Positions 1 through 7,746 of a stretch of 64,000 bases of DNA are shown here, piece by piece; the stretch's first letter is position 1, and each line of letters begins with the position of its first letter. The translations under genes and the position numbers were made by a program. Under the pieces are notes generated by a model, which had not been told where the DNA came from, did not search any database, and saw nothing but the letters and a program-made list of their open reading frames with translations. The DNA comes from Caulobacter vibrioides (lineage in GTDB: Bacteria > Pseudomonadota > Alphaproteobacteria > Caulobacterales > Caulobacteraceae). Location of the stretch: NCBI RefSeq assembly GCF_002858865.1, contig NZ_PJRR01000014.1:275647-339646 (forward strand), read 5' to 3'.

Positions 1-35
1 CAGGCCACCTTCTCCCGCAAGGGGAGAAGGAAAGT
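1..35. repeat. Partial palindromic repeat (family A)
   Basis: The first bases form a hairpin, TTCTCCC..GGGAGAA, preceded by GGCCACC. This matches the right end of the longer repeat at 25136-25269, which also ends in a GGCCACC-CTCTCCC..GGGAGAG arm. The left half of this copy would lie outside the window. It sits immediately downstream of the YbjN-domain gene, whose stop codon is at 43-45. Confidence 0.6.
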
Positions 36-42
36 CCAGTGC

Positions 43-549
43 TTAGGCCTGGCCGACCGTCTCGAACATGCAGGCGGCCATCGCCTGGTCGGGGGTCTTG
101 GCGCCCTGCAGCAGGAACTCGAACGCCGGGAAGAAGCGGTCGGCCGCCTCCACCGCCGCATCGATCATCGAGGCGGCCTGGGCCATGGTCGGACGCTCGC
201 CCGAGGGCAGGGCCAGGGCGTGGCGGAAGACAACTTCGCCGTCCTCGGTCCAGACCTCGAAATGGCCCAGCCAGACGCGCTGGTTGATCAGGGCCAGCAG
301 TTCATAGGCGTTGGCGCGCTTGGACTTGGGCGCGCGCAGATCCAGGGACAGGCACAGCTGCAGGCAGTCGGCCTCGGGCCGCCAGGCGAACCACAGCTCG
401 TAGTCCTTCCAGTCGCCCTTCAGGGCGAAGGCCAGGTCACCGTCCTCGGTGCGATCAAAGGTGAGGTTCTCGGCCGACAGCACGTGCTCGACCACCTCCA
501 GGGGATCGAGAGCCATCAGGACGTCGTCGTCTTCCGGTTGGGTGTCCAT
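43..549 (-). CDS. YbjN domain-containing protein
   Basis: This 168-residue acidic cytoplasmic protein has no signal peptide or membrane segment. The sequence follows the YbjN family: an N-terminal strand-helix (about residues 15-50, with VVEHVLSAENL), a central LWFAWRPEADCLQLCLSL strand pair, and a C-terminal FRHALALP strand and helix leading to a FPAFEFLL segment. YbjN proteins share a fold with type III secretion chaperones. Their biochemical role is not settled, and in E. coli YbjN affects motility and stress phenotypes. The start is the ATG at 547-549, with MDTQPEDDD as N-terminus. It is monocistronic as seen here, and the upstream neighbour on the same strand is the UbiK-like gene about 130 bases away. 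Confidence 0.75.
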   Translation of the reverse strand: MDTQPEDDDVLMALDPLEVVEHVLSAENLTFDRTEDGDLAFALKGDWKDYELWFAWRPEADCLQLCLSLDLRAPKSKRANAYELLALINQRVWLGHFEVWTEDGEVVFRHALALPSGERPTMAQAASMIDAAVEAADRFFPAFEFLLQGAKTPDQAMAACMFETVGQA

Positions 550-679
550 GAAAAACCTACGTCCCCGCCGGCGACGGCGGGGGTTAGCCCCGCGCTGAAT
601 CGCTCACGTACGGGGACACTAATCTGCTTCGCGGCGTTCGTCTCAACTCGCTTCACGCTGGAAGCGAGCGGCGGATCGG

Positions 680-937
680 CTATTCGCCTGAACTCGCGGT
701 TTTCTTGGCGGGCGCCTTCTTGGCCGCCTTCAAGGCCGCCACTTCCTCGCGCAGCGCCGCGACCTCGGCCTTCAGGGCCTCGAAATCGTCGCGACGGATC
801 AGGTCGAACTCGGCCGCCAGACGGTCCGCCTGGGCCCGCATCGCGGTCTTGGCCTCCTCGCCGGCCGTCTGGGCGATGCCCATGGCCGCCTGGGTCAGCT
901 TGGCGAATTCGTCGAGGAAAGGGTTCTGGCTGTGCAT
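680..937 (-). CDS. UbiK/BMFP-type accessory protein
   Basis: An 85-residue protein starting at MHSQNPFLDEF. An upstream in-frame start would add eleven residues unlike the family, so the ATG at 935-937 is preferred. It matches the UbiK (YqiC, membrane fusogenic/BMFP) family: an N-terminal amphipathic stretch with NPFLDEFAKL, a middle helix ending in DLIRRDDFEALK, then a short coiled coil (VAALREEVAALKAA) and a Lys/Ala-rich tail. In E. coli UbiK scaffolds the ubiquinone-biosynthesis (Ubi) complex and can fuse membranes in vitro. It is transcribed divergently from lgt. The assignment rests on the signature layout and length (family about 80-100 residues). Confidence 0.75.
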   Translation of the reverse strand: MHSQNPFLDEFAKLTQAAMGIAQTAGEEAKTAMRAQADRLAAEFDLIRRDDFEALKAEVAALREEVAALKAAKKAPAKKTASSGE

Positions 938-1051
938 CGGTAATCCATGCCCGCGAATGGGCGCGCGCATCTTATATGGGAAACGGTGGATGAAAGCGAA
1001 GCCCGAACGCTATAGGACTGCGTCGATCTGTCCCGCACGGAGCCCGAGCGC

Positions 1052-1960
1052 GTGATCTTTCCGAACATCGACCCCGTGGTTCACATCGGCCCCTGGGCCC
1101 TGCAGTTTGGCCCGCTGGCCCTGCGCTGGTACGCCCTGGCCTATGTCGCCGGTATCCTTCTGGGCTGGCGCTACGCCCTGCGCCTGACCCGCACCGCCAG
1201 CGTGTGGGGCGCTCGCACGCCCACCGCTACGGCTCTGCAGATCGACGATCTGGTGCTGTGGATCACGCTCGGCATCATTGTCGGCGGGCGTCTCGGCTAC
1301 ATCGTCTTCTACATGCTGATGAACGATGATCAGCGCGCCTGGCTCGCCGCCCATCCCATGGATGTCTTCAAGATCTGGGAAGGCGGCATGTCGTTCCACG
1401 GCGGCTTCCTGGGCGTCTGCGCCGCCATCATCCTGTTCGCACGTCAGCAGAAGATCGACATGTTGCGCCTGGGCGACCTGATCGCGCCGGTCGCGCCCAT
1501 CGGGATCTTCTTTGGCCGGATCGCCAACTTCATCAATGGCGAGTTGTGGGGCCGGGTTACGGACGGCCCCTTCGGGATCATCTTCTGCAACGAGACGATC
1601 CAGGCCAATCACCCTCAGCGCATCTGTCCGGCGGGACCTCTGCCCCGCCATCCCAGCCAGCTCTATGAAGCAGCGCTTGAAGGTCTTGTGCTGTTCCTGA
1701 TCCTGGCCTTCGCCATCTATCGACTGAAGTGGCTGCGCCGGCGCGGCGCGCTGGTGGCGACCTTCTTGCTGGGTTATGGCCTGGCGCGGCTGGCGCTGGA
1801 AAACGTGCGCAATCCCGACGTCGGCATGCCCGAGTTCCCGCTGGGCCTGACCATGGGGATGATGCTGTCGATCCCGATGATCCTGGCCGGCGGCTGGCTC
1901 CTGTGGAAGTCGTTGAAGGAACCGATCCGGGACGACGCCGAGGCGCATGAGCCTGCTTGA
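1052..1960 (+). CDS. lgt: Prolipoprotein diacylglyceryl transferase
   Basis: Lgt is an inner-membrane enzyme that moves a diacylglyceryl group from phosphatidylglycerol to the lipobox cysteine of prolipoproteins, the first step of lipoprotein maturation. The 302-residue protein has about seven hydrophobic segments. The family motifs are visible: SFHGGFLG (115-121) and the Lgt signature FGRIANFINGELWGR (154-168), followed by RHPSQLYEA (199-207). The start is GTG at 1052. It overlaps the next gene by 14 bases, so lgt, the midA-like gene and pgeF form one transcription unit. At least two predicted lipoproteins elsewhere in this window are likely clients. Confidence 0.96.
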   Translation: MIFPNIDPVVHIGPWALQFGPLALRWYALAYVAGILLGWRYALRLTRTASVWGARTPTATALQIDDLVLWITLGIIVGGRLGYIVFYMLMNDDQRAWLAAHPMDVFKIWEGGMSFHGGFLGVCAAIILFARQQKIDMLRLGDLIAPVAPIGIFFGRIANFINGELWGRVTDGPFGIIFCNETIQANHPQRICPAGPLPRHPSQLYEAALEGLVLFLILAFAIYRLKWLRRRGALVATFLLGYGLARLALENVRNPDVGMPEFPLGLTMGMMLSIPMILAGGWLLWKSLKEPIRDDAEAHEPA

Positions 1961-3098
1961 TCGCCTGAAGGCCCAGATCGCCCAGGACGGGCCGATCGGC
2001 GTCCCGGAGTTCTTCACCCGCTGCCTGCATGACCCGCGCGACGGCTACTACGCCACGCGGCCCGATCTGGGCGCCGGCGGCGACTTCATCACCGCGCCGC
2101 TGGTCAGCCAGATGTTCGGCGAGCTGATCGGCCTGTGGGTGCTGGAAACCTGGACCCGCATGGGCCGCCCCGCGCCGTTTCGTCTGGTCGAGATGGGGCC
2201 GGGCGACGGAACGCTGATGAGCGACCTGCTGCGGGCCGGGCGGCTGGATCCGGCGTTCCTGGAGGCCGCGCAGGTGTGGCTGGTCGAAGTTTCCGAACCC
2301 CTGAAGGCCCGGCAAGCTGCACGGCTGGGCGAAGGGCCGCGCTGGGCCTCGCGCTTGGACGAGGTCCCCGGCGGCGCGCCGATGATCCTCGTCGCCAATG
2401 AACTCCTGGACTGCCTGCCCGCGCGCCAGTTCATCCGCACCCGGACCGGGTGGGCCGAGCGGGTGATCGGGCTGGGCGCGGATAGCGCGCTGGCGTTCGG
2501 GCTTCGCGCCATCAATCCTCCCCCCAGAGGGGGAGGGGTCCGCGTAGCGGACGGAGGGGGAAGCCCTGTCGGTCACGCCCCTTCCCCCTCCGGACCTTCG
2601 GACCACCTCCCCCGCTGGGGGGAAGAGCTGGAAGCGGGCGCCGTCGTCGAATCCTCCCCCGCCCAGGCCGCCCTGGCCTCGGACATCGCCCATCGCCTGG
2701 TCATCGACGGCGGCGCGGCGCTGCTGATCGACTATGGCCGCGCCGAGCTCGAGCCCGGCGACACGCTGCAGGCCATCCAAAACCACCGGAAGGTCGATCC
2801 GCTGGAGACGGCGGGCCTTGCCGACCTGACGGTCTGGGCCGACTTCCCGTCGGTGATAACGGCGGCGCGGGAAACCGGCGCGAAGGCGGGGCCGATCCTC
2901 ACCCAGGGGGCGTTCTTGGTCGCTCTGGGAATCATCCAACGCGCCGAGGCCCTGGCCGCGCGCCAGCCCGAACGCGGCGACCAGATCGCAAGACAGCTTG
3001 ATCGCCTGATCGGAGAGGCGCAGATGGGCGATCTGTTCAAGGTTGCGTGCCTCTGCGCCCCCGACCTTTCGCCCCCCCTCTTCGAGGACGCGACATGA
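1947..3098 (+). CDS. MidA/NDUFAF7-like SAM methyltransferase with in-frame repeat insertion
   Basis: A 383-residue member of the MidA/NDUFAF7 family of SAM-dependent protein methyltransferases; in eukaryotes it methylates a complex I subunit. The N-terminal PLVSQMFGELIGLW motif (51-64), the SAM-binding VEMGPGDGTL loop (81-90), the ANELLDCLP segment (150-158) and the LLIDYGRAE strand are present. Residues about 189-227 are foreign to the family: a Pro/Gly/Ser-rich stretch encoded by a complete palindromic repeat (2513-2626) that keeps the frame open. The family normally runs straight from the strand before it into the ESS-P-AQ segment. The start is the ATG at 1947 inside the end of lgt, and the stop overlaps the start of pgeF. 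Confidence 0.88.
   Translation: MSLLDRLKAQIAQDGPIGVPEFFTRCLHDPRDGYYATRPDLGAGGDFITAPLVSQMFGELIGLWVLETWTRMGRPAPFRLVEMGPGDGTLMSDLLRAGRLDPAFLEAAQVWLVEVSEPLKARQAARLGEGPRWASRLDEVPGGAPMILVANELLDCLPARQFIRTRTGWAERVIGLGADSALAFGLRAINPPPRGGGVRVADGGGSPVGHAPSPSGPSDHLPRWGEELEAGAVVESSPAQAALASDIAHRLVIDGGAALLIDYGRAELEPGDTLQAIQNHRKVDPLETAGLADLTVWADFPSVITAARETGAKAGPILTQGAFLVALGIIQRAEALAARQPERGDQIARQLDRLIGEAQMGDLFKVACLCAPDLSPPLFEDAT
2513..2626. repeat. Palindromic repeat (family A) inside a coding region
   Basis: The copy begins ATCCTCCCCCCAGAGGGGGAGG, continues through a GTCCGCGTAGCGGAC stem and GGAGGGGGAA, and closes with TTCCCCCTCC, a CGGACCTTCGGACC stem and CCTCCCCCGCTGGGGGGAA. The same architecture recurs at 5022-5132, which is intergenic. 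Here it is translated as about 38 residues within the midA-like gene without a stop or frameshift. Confidence 0.85.
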
Positions 3099-3880
3099 AG
3101 ACGCCCGCCCTGCCCACCGTCCAGTCCCCGCTGCTGTCCAGCCTGCCGGGCGTCAAGCATGCCTTCTTCACCCGCCAGGGCGGGGTCTCGAAAGGCATCT
3201 ATGACAGCCTGAACGTCGGGCGTGGCAGCCAGGACGAGCCGGCCGATGTCGAGGAGAACCGCGCCCGCATCGCGCGCTGGTTCGGCGGCGGCCCGGAGGA
3301 TCTGAACGTCTGCTACCAGATCCACTCGACCATCGCGATCGTCGCCGACGGCTCGTGGGGCGACGCGCGGCCCGAGGGCGACGCGGTGGTGTCCAAGACC
3401 CCCGGCGTGATCTGCGGCGCCATGGCGGCCGACTGCGCGCCGGTGCTGCTGGTCGATCCCGAGGCGCGGATCGTGGCCGCCGCCCACGCCGGCTGGCGCG
3501 GGGCCCTGGATGGCGTTGTCCAATCAGCCGTCGACCGGATGGTCGAGCTCGGCGCCAGTCCCGCCAACATCACCGGCGTCGTCGGTCCCTGCATCGGGCC
3601 GAAGTCCTACGAGGTGGGGCTGGAGTTCCTGCATCGCTTCGAGGCCGACTGCCCAGGCTCGGGCCGGTTCTTCAAGCCGGGCGTCAGCGAGGACAAGCGC
3701 TTCTTCGACCTGCCCGCCTTCGTACTGGACCGTCTGGCGACGGCCGGCGTCGAGCGCCGCGAATGGGTGGGCCGCGACACCCGCGCCGAGGAGGAATGGT
3801 TCTTCTCCAACCGCCGCGCCTTCCTCAACAACGACGGCGACTACGGCCGTCTGCTGTCGGCGATCATGCTGGAGGGATAG
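3095..3880 (+). CDS. pgeF: Peptidoglycan editing factor / purine nucleoside phosphorylase, YfiH family
   Basis: A 261-residue YfiH/LACC1-family protein. The family has Zn-dependent purine nucleoside phosphorylase and adenosine deaminase activity, and in E. coli PgeF corrects mis-incorporated residues in peptidoglycan precursors. The metal and active-site residues are in place: His77 in CYQIHST, Cys114 in AADCAPVLL and His131 in AAHAGWRG, plus GPCIGPKSYEVG and the C-terminal SNRRA..DYGRLLSAI. The ATG at 3095 overlaps the upstream stop and is preferred to an upstream in-frame start. Part of the lgt operon. A diverged second copy of its 3' end lies at 4690-4782, beyond the GST gene. Confidence 0.92.
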   Translation: MKTPALPTVQSPLLSSLPGVKHAFFTRQGGVSKGIYDSLNVGRGSQDEPADVEENRARIARWFGGGPEDLNVCYQIHSTIAIVADGSWGDARPEGDAVVSKTPGVICGAMAADCAPVLLVDPEARIVAAAHAGWRGALDGVVQSAVDRMVELGASPANITGVVGPCIGPKSYEVGLEFLHRFEADCPGSGRFFKPGVSEDKRFFDLPAFVLDRLATAGVERREWVGRDTRAEEEWFFSNRRAFLNNDGDYGRLLSAIMLEG

Positions 3881-3933
3881 GGCGGCAAGGCCTGGACGAG
3901 ACGTCCTATCCCTTGGAAGTCGCTGACCCTAGT

Positions 3934-4572
3934 TCAGGACATCGACTGCGCCTCGGTCGGAATGAGGGCGTTGTCGATCTCGTTGGCGCGCTCAGCGGCG
4001 GGGCGCTGCACGTGGCGCGCCACATAGGTTTCGAACGCCGGGCGCTTTTCGATCGTGCCGAAGGTCATCCCCCAGGACAGATGAGAGGCGAGATAGAGGT
4101 CGGCGGCCGTGAAGCTGTCGCCCACGATATAGGGGCGGTCTTTGATCGCCGTCTCGACGGCGCCCAGCACGTCCTCGATACAGCCGAAACCGAGTGAGCG
4201 GCGTTGCTCGGTCGTCGGCTCCAGGTTCACCGCCTTGGCGGCCACGGCCTGCTCGATGGGGCCGGCTCCGAAGAACAGCCAGCGATAGTAGGGACCGCGC
4301 AGCGGACTGTGCGCGGGGGGAGCCAGACCGACCTCTGGGAAGACGTCAGCGAGGTAGGCGCAGATGGCGGCGCATTCGGTAACGACGACCCCGTCGTGAA
4401 CGATGGCCGGCACCTTCCCCATGGGATTGATGGCGAGGTACTCGGCGGCCTTCGCGTCTCCGGTCTCCCAGCGCAGGACTCTGGTCTCATAGGGCTGACC
4501 GACCTCTTCAAGCATCCAGCGGACGATGCGGCCGCGCGACATGGGGTTGGTGTAGAAGACGAGGTCGGACAT
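3934..4572 (-). CDS. Glutathione S-transferase family protein
   Basis: A 212-residue cytosolic GST-type protein. The thioredoxin-like N-terminal domain is clear: LVFYTNPMSRGRIVRWMLEE with Ser as likely glutathione-activating residue, then NPMGKVPAIV with the cis-proline and VVTECAAICAYLAD, the glutathione-binding Glu-Ser-equivalent turn. The C-terminal helical domain includes YIVGDSFTAADLYLASHL, the N-capping box motif. The ATG at 4570-4572 is preferred over one 24 bases upstream. It is transcribed against the flanking genes, and it sits between pgeF and a duplicate of the pgeF 3' end, so it looks inserted. Substrate unknown. Confidence 0.88.
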   Translation of the reverse strand: MSDLVFYTNPMSRGRIVRWMLEEVGQPYETRVLRWETGDAKAAEYLAINPMGKVPAIVHDGVVVTECAAICAYLADVFPEVGLAPPAHSPLRGPYYRWLFFGAGPIEQAVAAKAVNLEPTTEQRRSLGFGCIEDVLGAVETAIKDRPYIVGDSFTAADLYLASHLSWGMTFGTIEKRPAFETYVARHVQRPAAERANEIDNALIPTEAQSMS

Positions 4573-4689
4573 GGTGGCTCCGGTTGTTTGCGACACCCTA
4601 TCCCGAGGCTGCTGACAATCTCTGGCAGCAGCCGTTCGCGGCCGATGACCCAGGGTATGAACGGGGCGAGATCTGCGATCCCGACGGGC

Positions 4690-4782
4690 GAAGAAGCGTT
4701 GCTGTTCTCCAATAGCCGCGCCTTTCTGAACGGCGAGGGCGACTATGGACGGCTGCTGTCGGCGATCATTCTGGAGTGCTGA
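4690..4782 (+). pseudogene. Orphan duplicate of the pgeF 3' end
   Basis: This stretch encodes EEALLFSNSRAFLNGEGDYG followed by RLLSAIILEC and a stop, matching the last 30 codons of pgeF (3791-3880: EEEWFFSN..., LLSAIMLEG). The bases are similar but not identical. No upstream part of pgeF accompanies it. It lies three bases upstream of the small gene at 4786, where the end of an intact pgeF would be expected. The simplest reading is a scar: the GST segment came in carrying a pgeF 3' end, and the original 3' end was displaced here. Confidence 0.8.
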
Positions 4783-4785
4783 GGC

Positions 4786-4953
4786 ATGACCAAGCGCGTT
4801 CCCAAACTCATCACCGATGAGGACGCCGAGGCCTTCCTCGCCCAGGACCTGTCGGATCTGGACTTTTCACAGTTCAAGCCGATGCGCCTGGAGCCAGAGA
4901 CGGAGAGGGCGGGCAAAGCACCGTTCTCGCCCGAGATGAGCGAGCGGAAGTAA
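4786..4953 (+). CDS. Small protein resembling the N-terminus of CopG/BrnA-type antitoxins
   Basis: A 55-residue protein, short enough to be missed by usual gene finders. It begins MTKRVPKLITDEDAEAFL and has LSDLDFSQFKPMRLEPE. This resembles the N-terminal segment of CopG-family antitoxins, where a similar lead precedes a ribbon-helix-helix domain. Here that domain is missing and the protein ends in a short charged tail. No toxin gene is adjacent. It could be a truncated antitoxin or a distinct small family. The start has a purine-rich GAGG just upstream, overlapping the preceding pgeF-like tail's stop. Confidence 0.55.
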   Translation: MTKRVPKLITDEDAEAFLAQDLSDLDFSQFKPMRLEPETERAGKAPFSPEMSERK

Positions 4954-5021
4954 GCCGTCGCTGGGGACTCTCGCGCCAATAGCGGACATGCTGATAGTCA
5001 GAGAAGGGTGGTAGCGGACCA

Positions 5022-5132
5022 ATCCTCCCCCCAGCGGGGGAGGTGTCGGCGAAGCCGACGGAGGGGGAAGAAGCCGGCTCGGCAGAACTTCCCCCTCCGG
5101 CCTTCGGCCTCCTCCCCCTCTGGGGGAGGATT
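5022..5132. repeat. Palindromic repeat (family A), intergenic
   Basis: A complete copy: ATCCTCCCCCCAGCGGGGGAGG, GTCGGCGAAGCCGAC, GGAGGGGGAAG at the left, and TTCCCCCTCCGGCC, TTCGGCC, TCCTCCCCCTCTGGGGGAGGAT at the right, around a short unique centre. It lies between the small CopG-like gene and prs in an otherwise gene-free stretch of about 390 bases (4954-5343). The rest of that stretch holds only the putative prs promoter. Confidence 0.85.
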
Positions 5133-5279
5133 TTCCAACCGTCCGCCCAGGGTCGAAATTCACCGTGCGCGCCTTGGCAACAAGCCGACCCTGCGATCGC
5201 AATCGCCCGGAACTGTCGGCCCAAACCCAACCCGAAAGCCACAAAACGTCACCGATCCGTCATGGCGGCCGTTAAGGTC

Positions 5280-5306
5280 TTGCCCCGGGGCCGATCGCTG
5301 CTAGAA
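5280..5306 (+). promoter_or_regulatory. Putative RpoD promoter of prs
   Basis: TTGCCCC at 5280-5286 and GCTAGAAG at 5299-5306, with 12 bases between, resemble the Caulobacter housekeeping sigma consensus (TTGACGS, 10-14 bases, GCTANAWC). It lies 38 bases upstream of the prs start codon. Confidence 0.4.
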
Positions 5307-5343
5307 GCCCCGCAACGCGCACCCCCCTGCCCCGAGCCATCCC

Positions 5344-6282
5344 ATGAAGCTGCTGTCCGGCAACTCCAACCGCCCGCTGTCCCAGGCGATCGCGGAATAT
5401 CTCGACATGCCGCTGACCCGCGCCCAGGTGCGCCGGTTCGCCGATCTCGAGGTGTTCGTCACCATCGACGAGAACGTGCGGGGCGAGGACGTCTTCGTCA
5501 TCCAGTCGACCAGCTATCCGGCCAACGACAACCTGATGGAGCTGTTGATCTGCATCGACGCCCTGAAGCGTGCGTCGGGCAAGCGGATCACCGCCGTCAT
5601 CCCGTACTTCGGCTACGCCCGCCAGGACCGCAAGACCGGTGGCCGCACGCCGATCTCGGCCAAGCTGGTGGCCAATCTGATCACCCGCTCGGGCGCCGAC
5701 CGGGTCCTGACGATGGACCTGCACGCCGGCCAGATCCAAGGCTTCTTCGACATCCCGACCGACAACCTGTTGCCCTCGCGCCTGATGGCCGAGGATATCC
5801 GTCGGCACTATCCGATGGGCGATGACCTGATGGTCGTCTCTCCGGACGTCGGCGGCGTGGTGCGGGCCCGCGCGCTGGCCAAGCGCCTGGACGACGCTGA
5901 CCTGGCCATCGTCGACAAGCGTCGCTCGGGTCCGGGCCAGTCGGAGGTGATGAACATCATCGGCGACGTCAAGGATCGCCGCTGCATCCTGTTCGACGAC
6001 ATCGCCGACTCGGCCGGCACCCTGTGCAACGCCGCCCAGGCCCTGATGGCCCACGGCGCCAAGTCGGTCAGCGCCTACATCACCCACGGGGTGCTGTCGG
6101 GCGCGGCGGCCGATCGCGTCGCCAATTCGGTGTTGACCGAGCTGGTGGTCACCGACTCGATCGAGGCCTCTGACCCGGCCAAGGCCTGCCCGAAGATCCG
6201 CTACGTCTCGTGCGCCCCGCTGATCGGCGAAGCCATCCGCCGCATCGCCAACGAAGAGTCTGTGTCCAAGCTCTTCGACTAA
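5344..6282 (+). CDS. prs: Ribose-phosphate pyrophosphokinase
   Basis: PRPP synthetase converts ribose 5-phosphate and ATP to PRPP, the precursor of purines, pyrimidines, histidine and tryptophan. The 312-residue length is typical. Visible motifs are the [13 protein letters not shown]-binding loop (88-97), the metal-binding [16 protein letters not shown] region (123-138), the catalytic flexible-loop start IVDKRR (189-194) and the PRPP-binding loop [12 protein letters not shown] (215-226). It is monocistronic, preceded by a repeat and a putative promoter. hisI, another PRPP-pathway gene, lies elsewhere in the window but is not linked in an operon. Confidence 0.97.
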   Translation: MKLLSGNSNRPLSQAIAEYLDMPLTRAQVRRFADLEVFVTIDENVRGEDVFVIQSTSYPANDNLMELLICIDALKRASGKRITAVIPYFGYARQDRKTGGRTPISAKLVANLITRSGADRVLTMDLHAGQIQGFFDIPTDNLLPSRLMAEDIRRHYPMGDDLMVVSPDVGGVVRARALAKRLDDADLAIVDKRRSGPGQSEVMNIIGDVKDRRCILFDDIADSAGTLCNAAQALMAHGAKSVSAYITHGVLSGAAADRVANSVLTELVVTDSIEASDPAKACPKIRYVSCAPLIGEAIRRIANEESVSKLFD

Positions 6283-6512
6283 CGAGCCCAGGCTTGGCGC
6301 GTCTTGGTTAATCGCGCGGCTGCATATCGCTCGCCGAGCACACCACGACGACGAAGTTAAGGTTATTTTTCGCGTGAAACGGCGCGTTCCGTAAGGAATT
6401 CGCCTCACGCACGGTCACGCTTGTAAAAGCTTGGTTAACAGGGCGACAGTCACAATGTCGCCTGCCCAAGCTGCTATGCGCGCCACCAGAGTTTGATGGG
6501 GAAATTCGGATA

Positions 6513-7589
6513 ATGCGTTCCTTCTCGCGTACGCGGGTCGTGCTGACGACGACCGCCGTGGCGCTGGCCGCTATGGTCGCGGCCTGTAGCTCTCCGCCTC
6601 CCCCGCCCCCGCCGCCCGTGGTGCAAGCGCCGCCGCCGCCGCCGCCGATCACCCTCTCGGCCAGCGTGGTCGAACGGGCCAGCGCCTTCCGCGGCTACAT
6701 GGCCCGCGCCAGCCAGGTCTCGCCCACCTTCCAGAATGGCGAGCAGATCCAGGCCTCGCTGAAAGTCGGCGCGGCCTACGAGACCAAGTCGTTCATGAAC
6801 GGCGCTGTGGCCTACGCCGCCGTTCTGGCCCTGCAGGACCCCACCTTCGTCGCCTCGGTGCGCGAGGTCGCGGCCAACCCGGCCCAGCGCCAGGAGATGG
6901 TCAACAACATCTTCTCCAACCCCTCCTACGCCACGATGTTCAAGGGCGCCGACAGCGCTGCGGGCCTGATCATCGACACCATCGGCGGCGATGGGCTGAA
7001 GCTGTTCATGGCCGGCAAGGCCGTCAAGCAGGCCGCCTACGACGTTCAGAAATCCACCTGGTCGAAGGCGACCGTCGTCGACCGCGACGGCCGCCTAGCC
7101 TCGACCAAGTCCCTGTCGACCAGCCCGGCGCTGGCGGAAAGCGCCGACGTCGCCGTCCTGCAGCAAGCCTCTACGGGCGGCCAATCGCTGGGCCTCACCC
7201 CGCGCGCCGCCGAGGCGCCCTACTCGCCTGTGGTGGTCCGGGGCCTGGCCGTCGCCGCTCTCGCGGCCCTCGGCGCCGCCGGTGACGAGAACCTGACCTC
7301 GATCGACGCGCTCAGCGCCGATCCGGCCACGGGCAGCTGCCTGAACATGGCCAAGTTGAACCTCTACCAGTGCCTGGCCGTCTCGAAGCCGCACTACGAG
7401 GACATCTTCTGCCTGGGCCAGCACATCCTGATCGACACCGGCGCCTGCGTCATCAAAGCCGCCGGCGCTACGGTGCCGCCCGAACCGCCGCGCGTCCTGC
7501 CGGTCAAGGAATCGATCGCGACCAGGGGCGCGGGCTCCAACTCGCGCAAGGCCAAGACCCCCGCCAAGAAGCCGGCCAAGAAGGGCTGA
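6513..7589 (+). CDS. Proline-rich predicted lipoprotein of unknown function
   Basis: A 358-residue protein with a lipoprotein signal peptide: positively charged start, hydrophobic LTTTAVALAAMVAAC, and lipobox cysteine at position 25. Two proline runs follow directly, eight then six residues, probably an extended spacer from the membrane. The rest is Ala-rich with helix-prone segments and no family I recognise; the C-terminal 40 residues are Lys/Pro/Ala-rich. Two cysteine pairs around residues 275-310 could form disulfides in the periplasm. In the 230-base gap upstream there is an imperfect CtrA-like TAAA-N7-TTAA element near 6422, which is weak. A hairpin with a T run follows the gene. Confidence 0.7.
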   Translation: MRSFSRTRVVLTTTAVALAAMVAACSSPPPPPPPPVVQAPPPPPPITLSASVVERASAFRGYMARASQVSPTFQNGEQIQASLKVGAAYETKSFMNGAVAYAAVLALQDPTFVASVREVAANPAQRQEMVNNIFSNPSYATMFKGADSAAGLIIDTIGGDGLKLFMAGKAVKQAAYDVQKSTWSKATVVDRDGRLASTKSLSTSPALAESADVAVLQQASTGGQSLGLTPRAAEAPYSPVVVRGLAVAALAALGAAGDENLTSIDALSADPATGSCLNMAKLNLYQCLAVSKPHYEDIFCLGQHILIDTGACVIKAAGATVPPEPPRVLPVKESIATRGAGSNSRKAKTPAKKPAKKG

Positions 7590-7611
7590 TCTTTCGCCCA
7601 TTCCATCACGA

Positions 7612-7643
7612 GGGGCCGGGCGTTGCGTCGCCTGGCCCTTTTG
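7612..7643 (+). terminator. Probable rho-independent terminator
   Basis: A GC-rich stem, GGGCCGGGCG paired imperfectly with CGCCTGGCCC across a short loop, is followed by TTTT. It lies about 20 bases after the stop codon of the lipoprotein gene. Confidence 0.6.
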
Positions 7644-7746
7644 TGTATGTAGCGCGACCCCAAAACGACCGGGCGAGCGTGGCGATCCAGCCATAGGCGC
7701 TCTGGTCCCAGAAGAGAGCATCCGGCTCTCTAGAAAGAACGCCACC

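Noticed and set aside
2513..2626. CRISPR array or tandem repeat in the midA-like gene
   Set aside because: The pattern is a single two-armed palindrome with no regular spacers; no CRISPR-like array exists in the window.
4204..4782. Long plus-strand frame ending in the pgeF-like tail
   Set aside because: Most of it is antisense to the GST gene; only the last 30 codons match pgeF, so it was recorded as a remnant and not as a gene.
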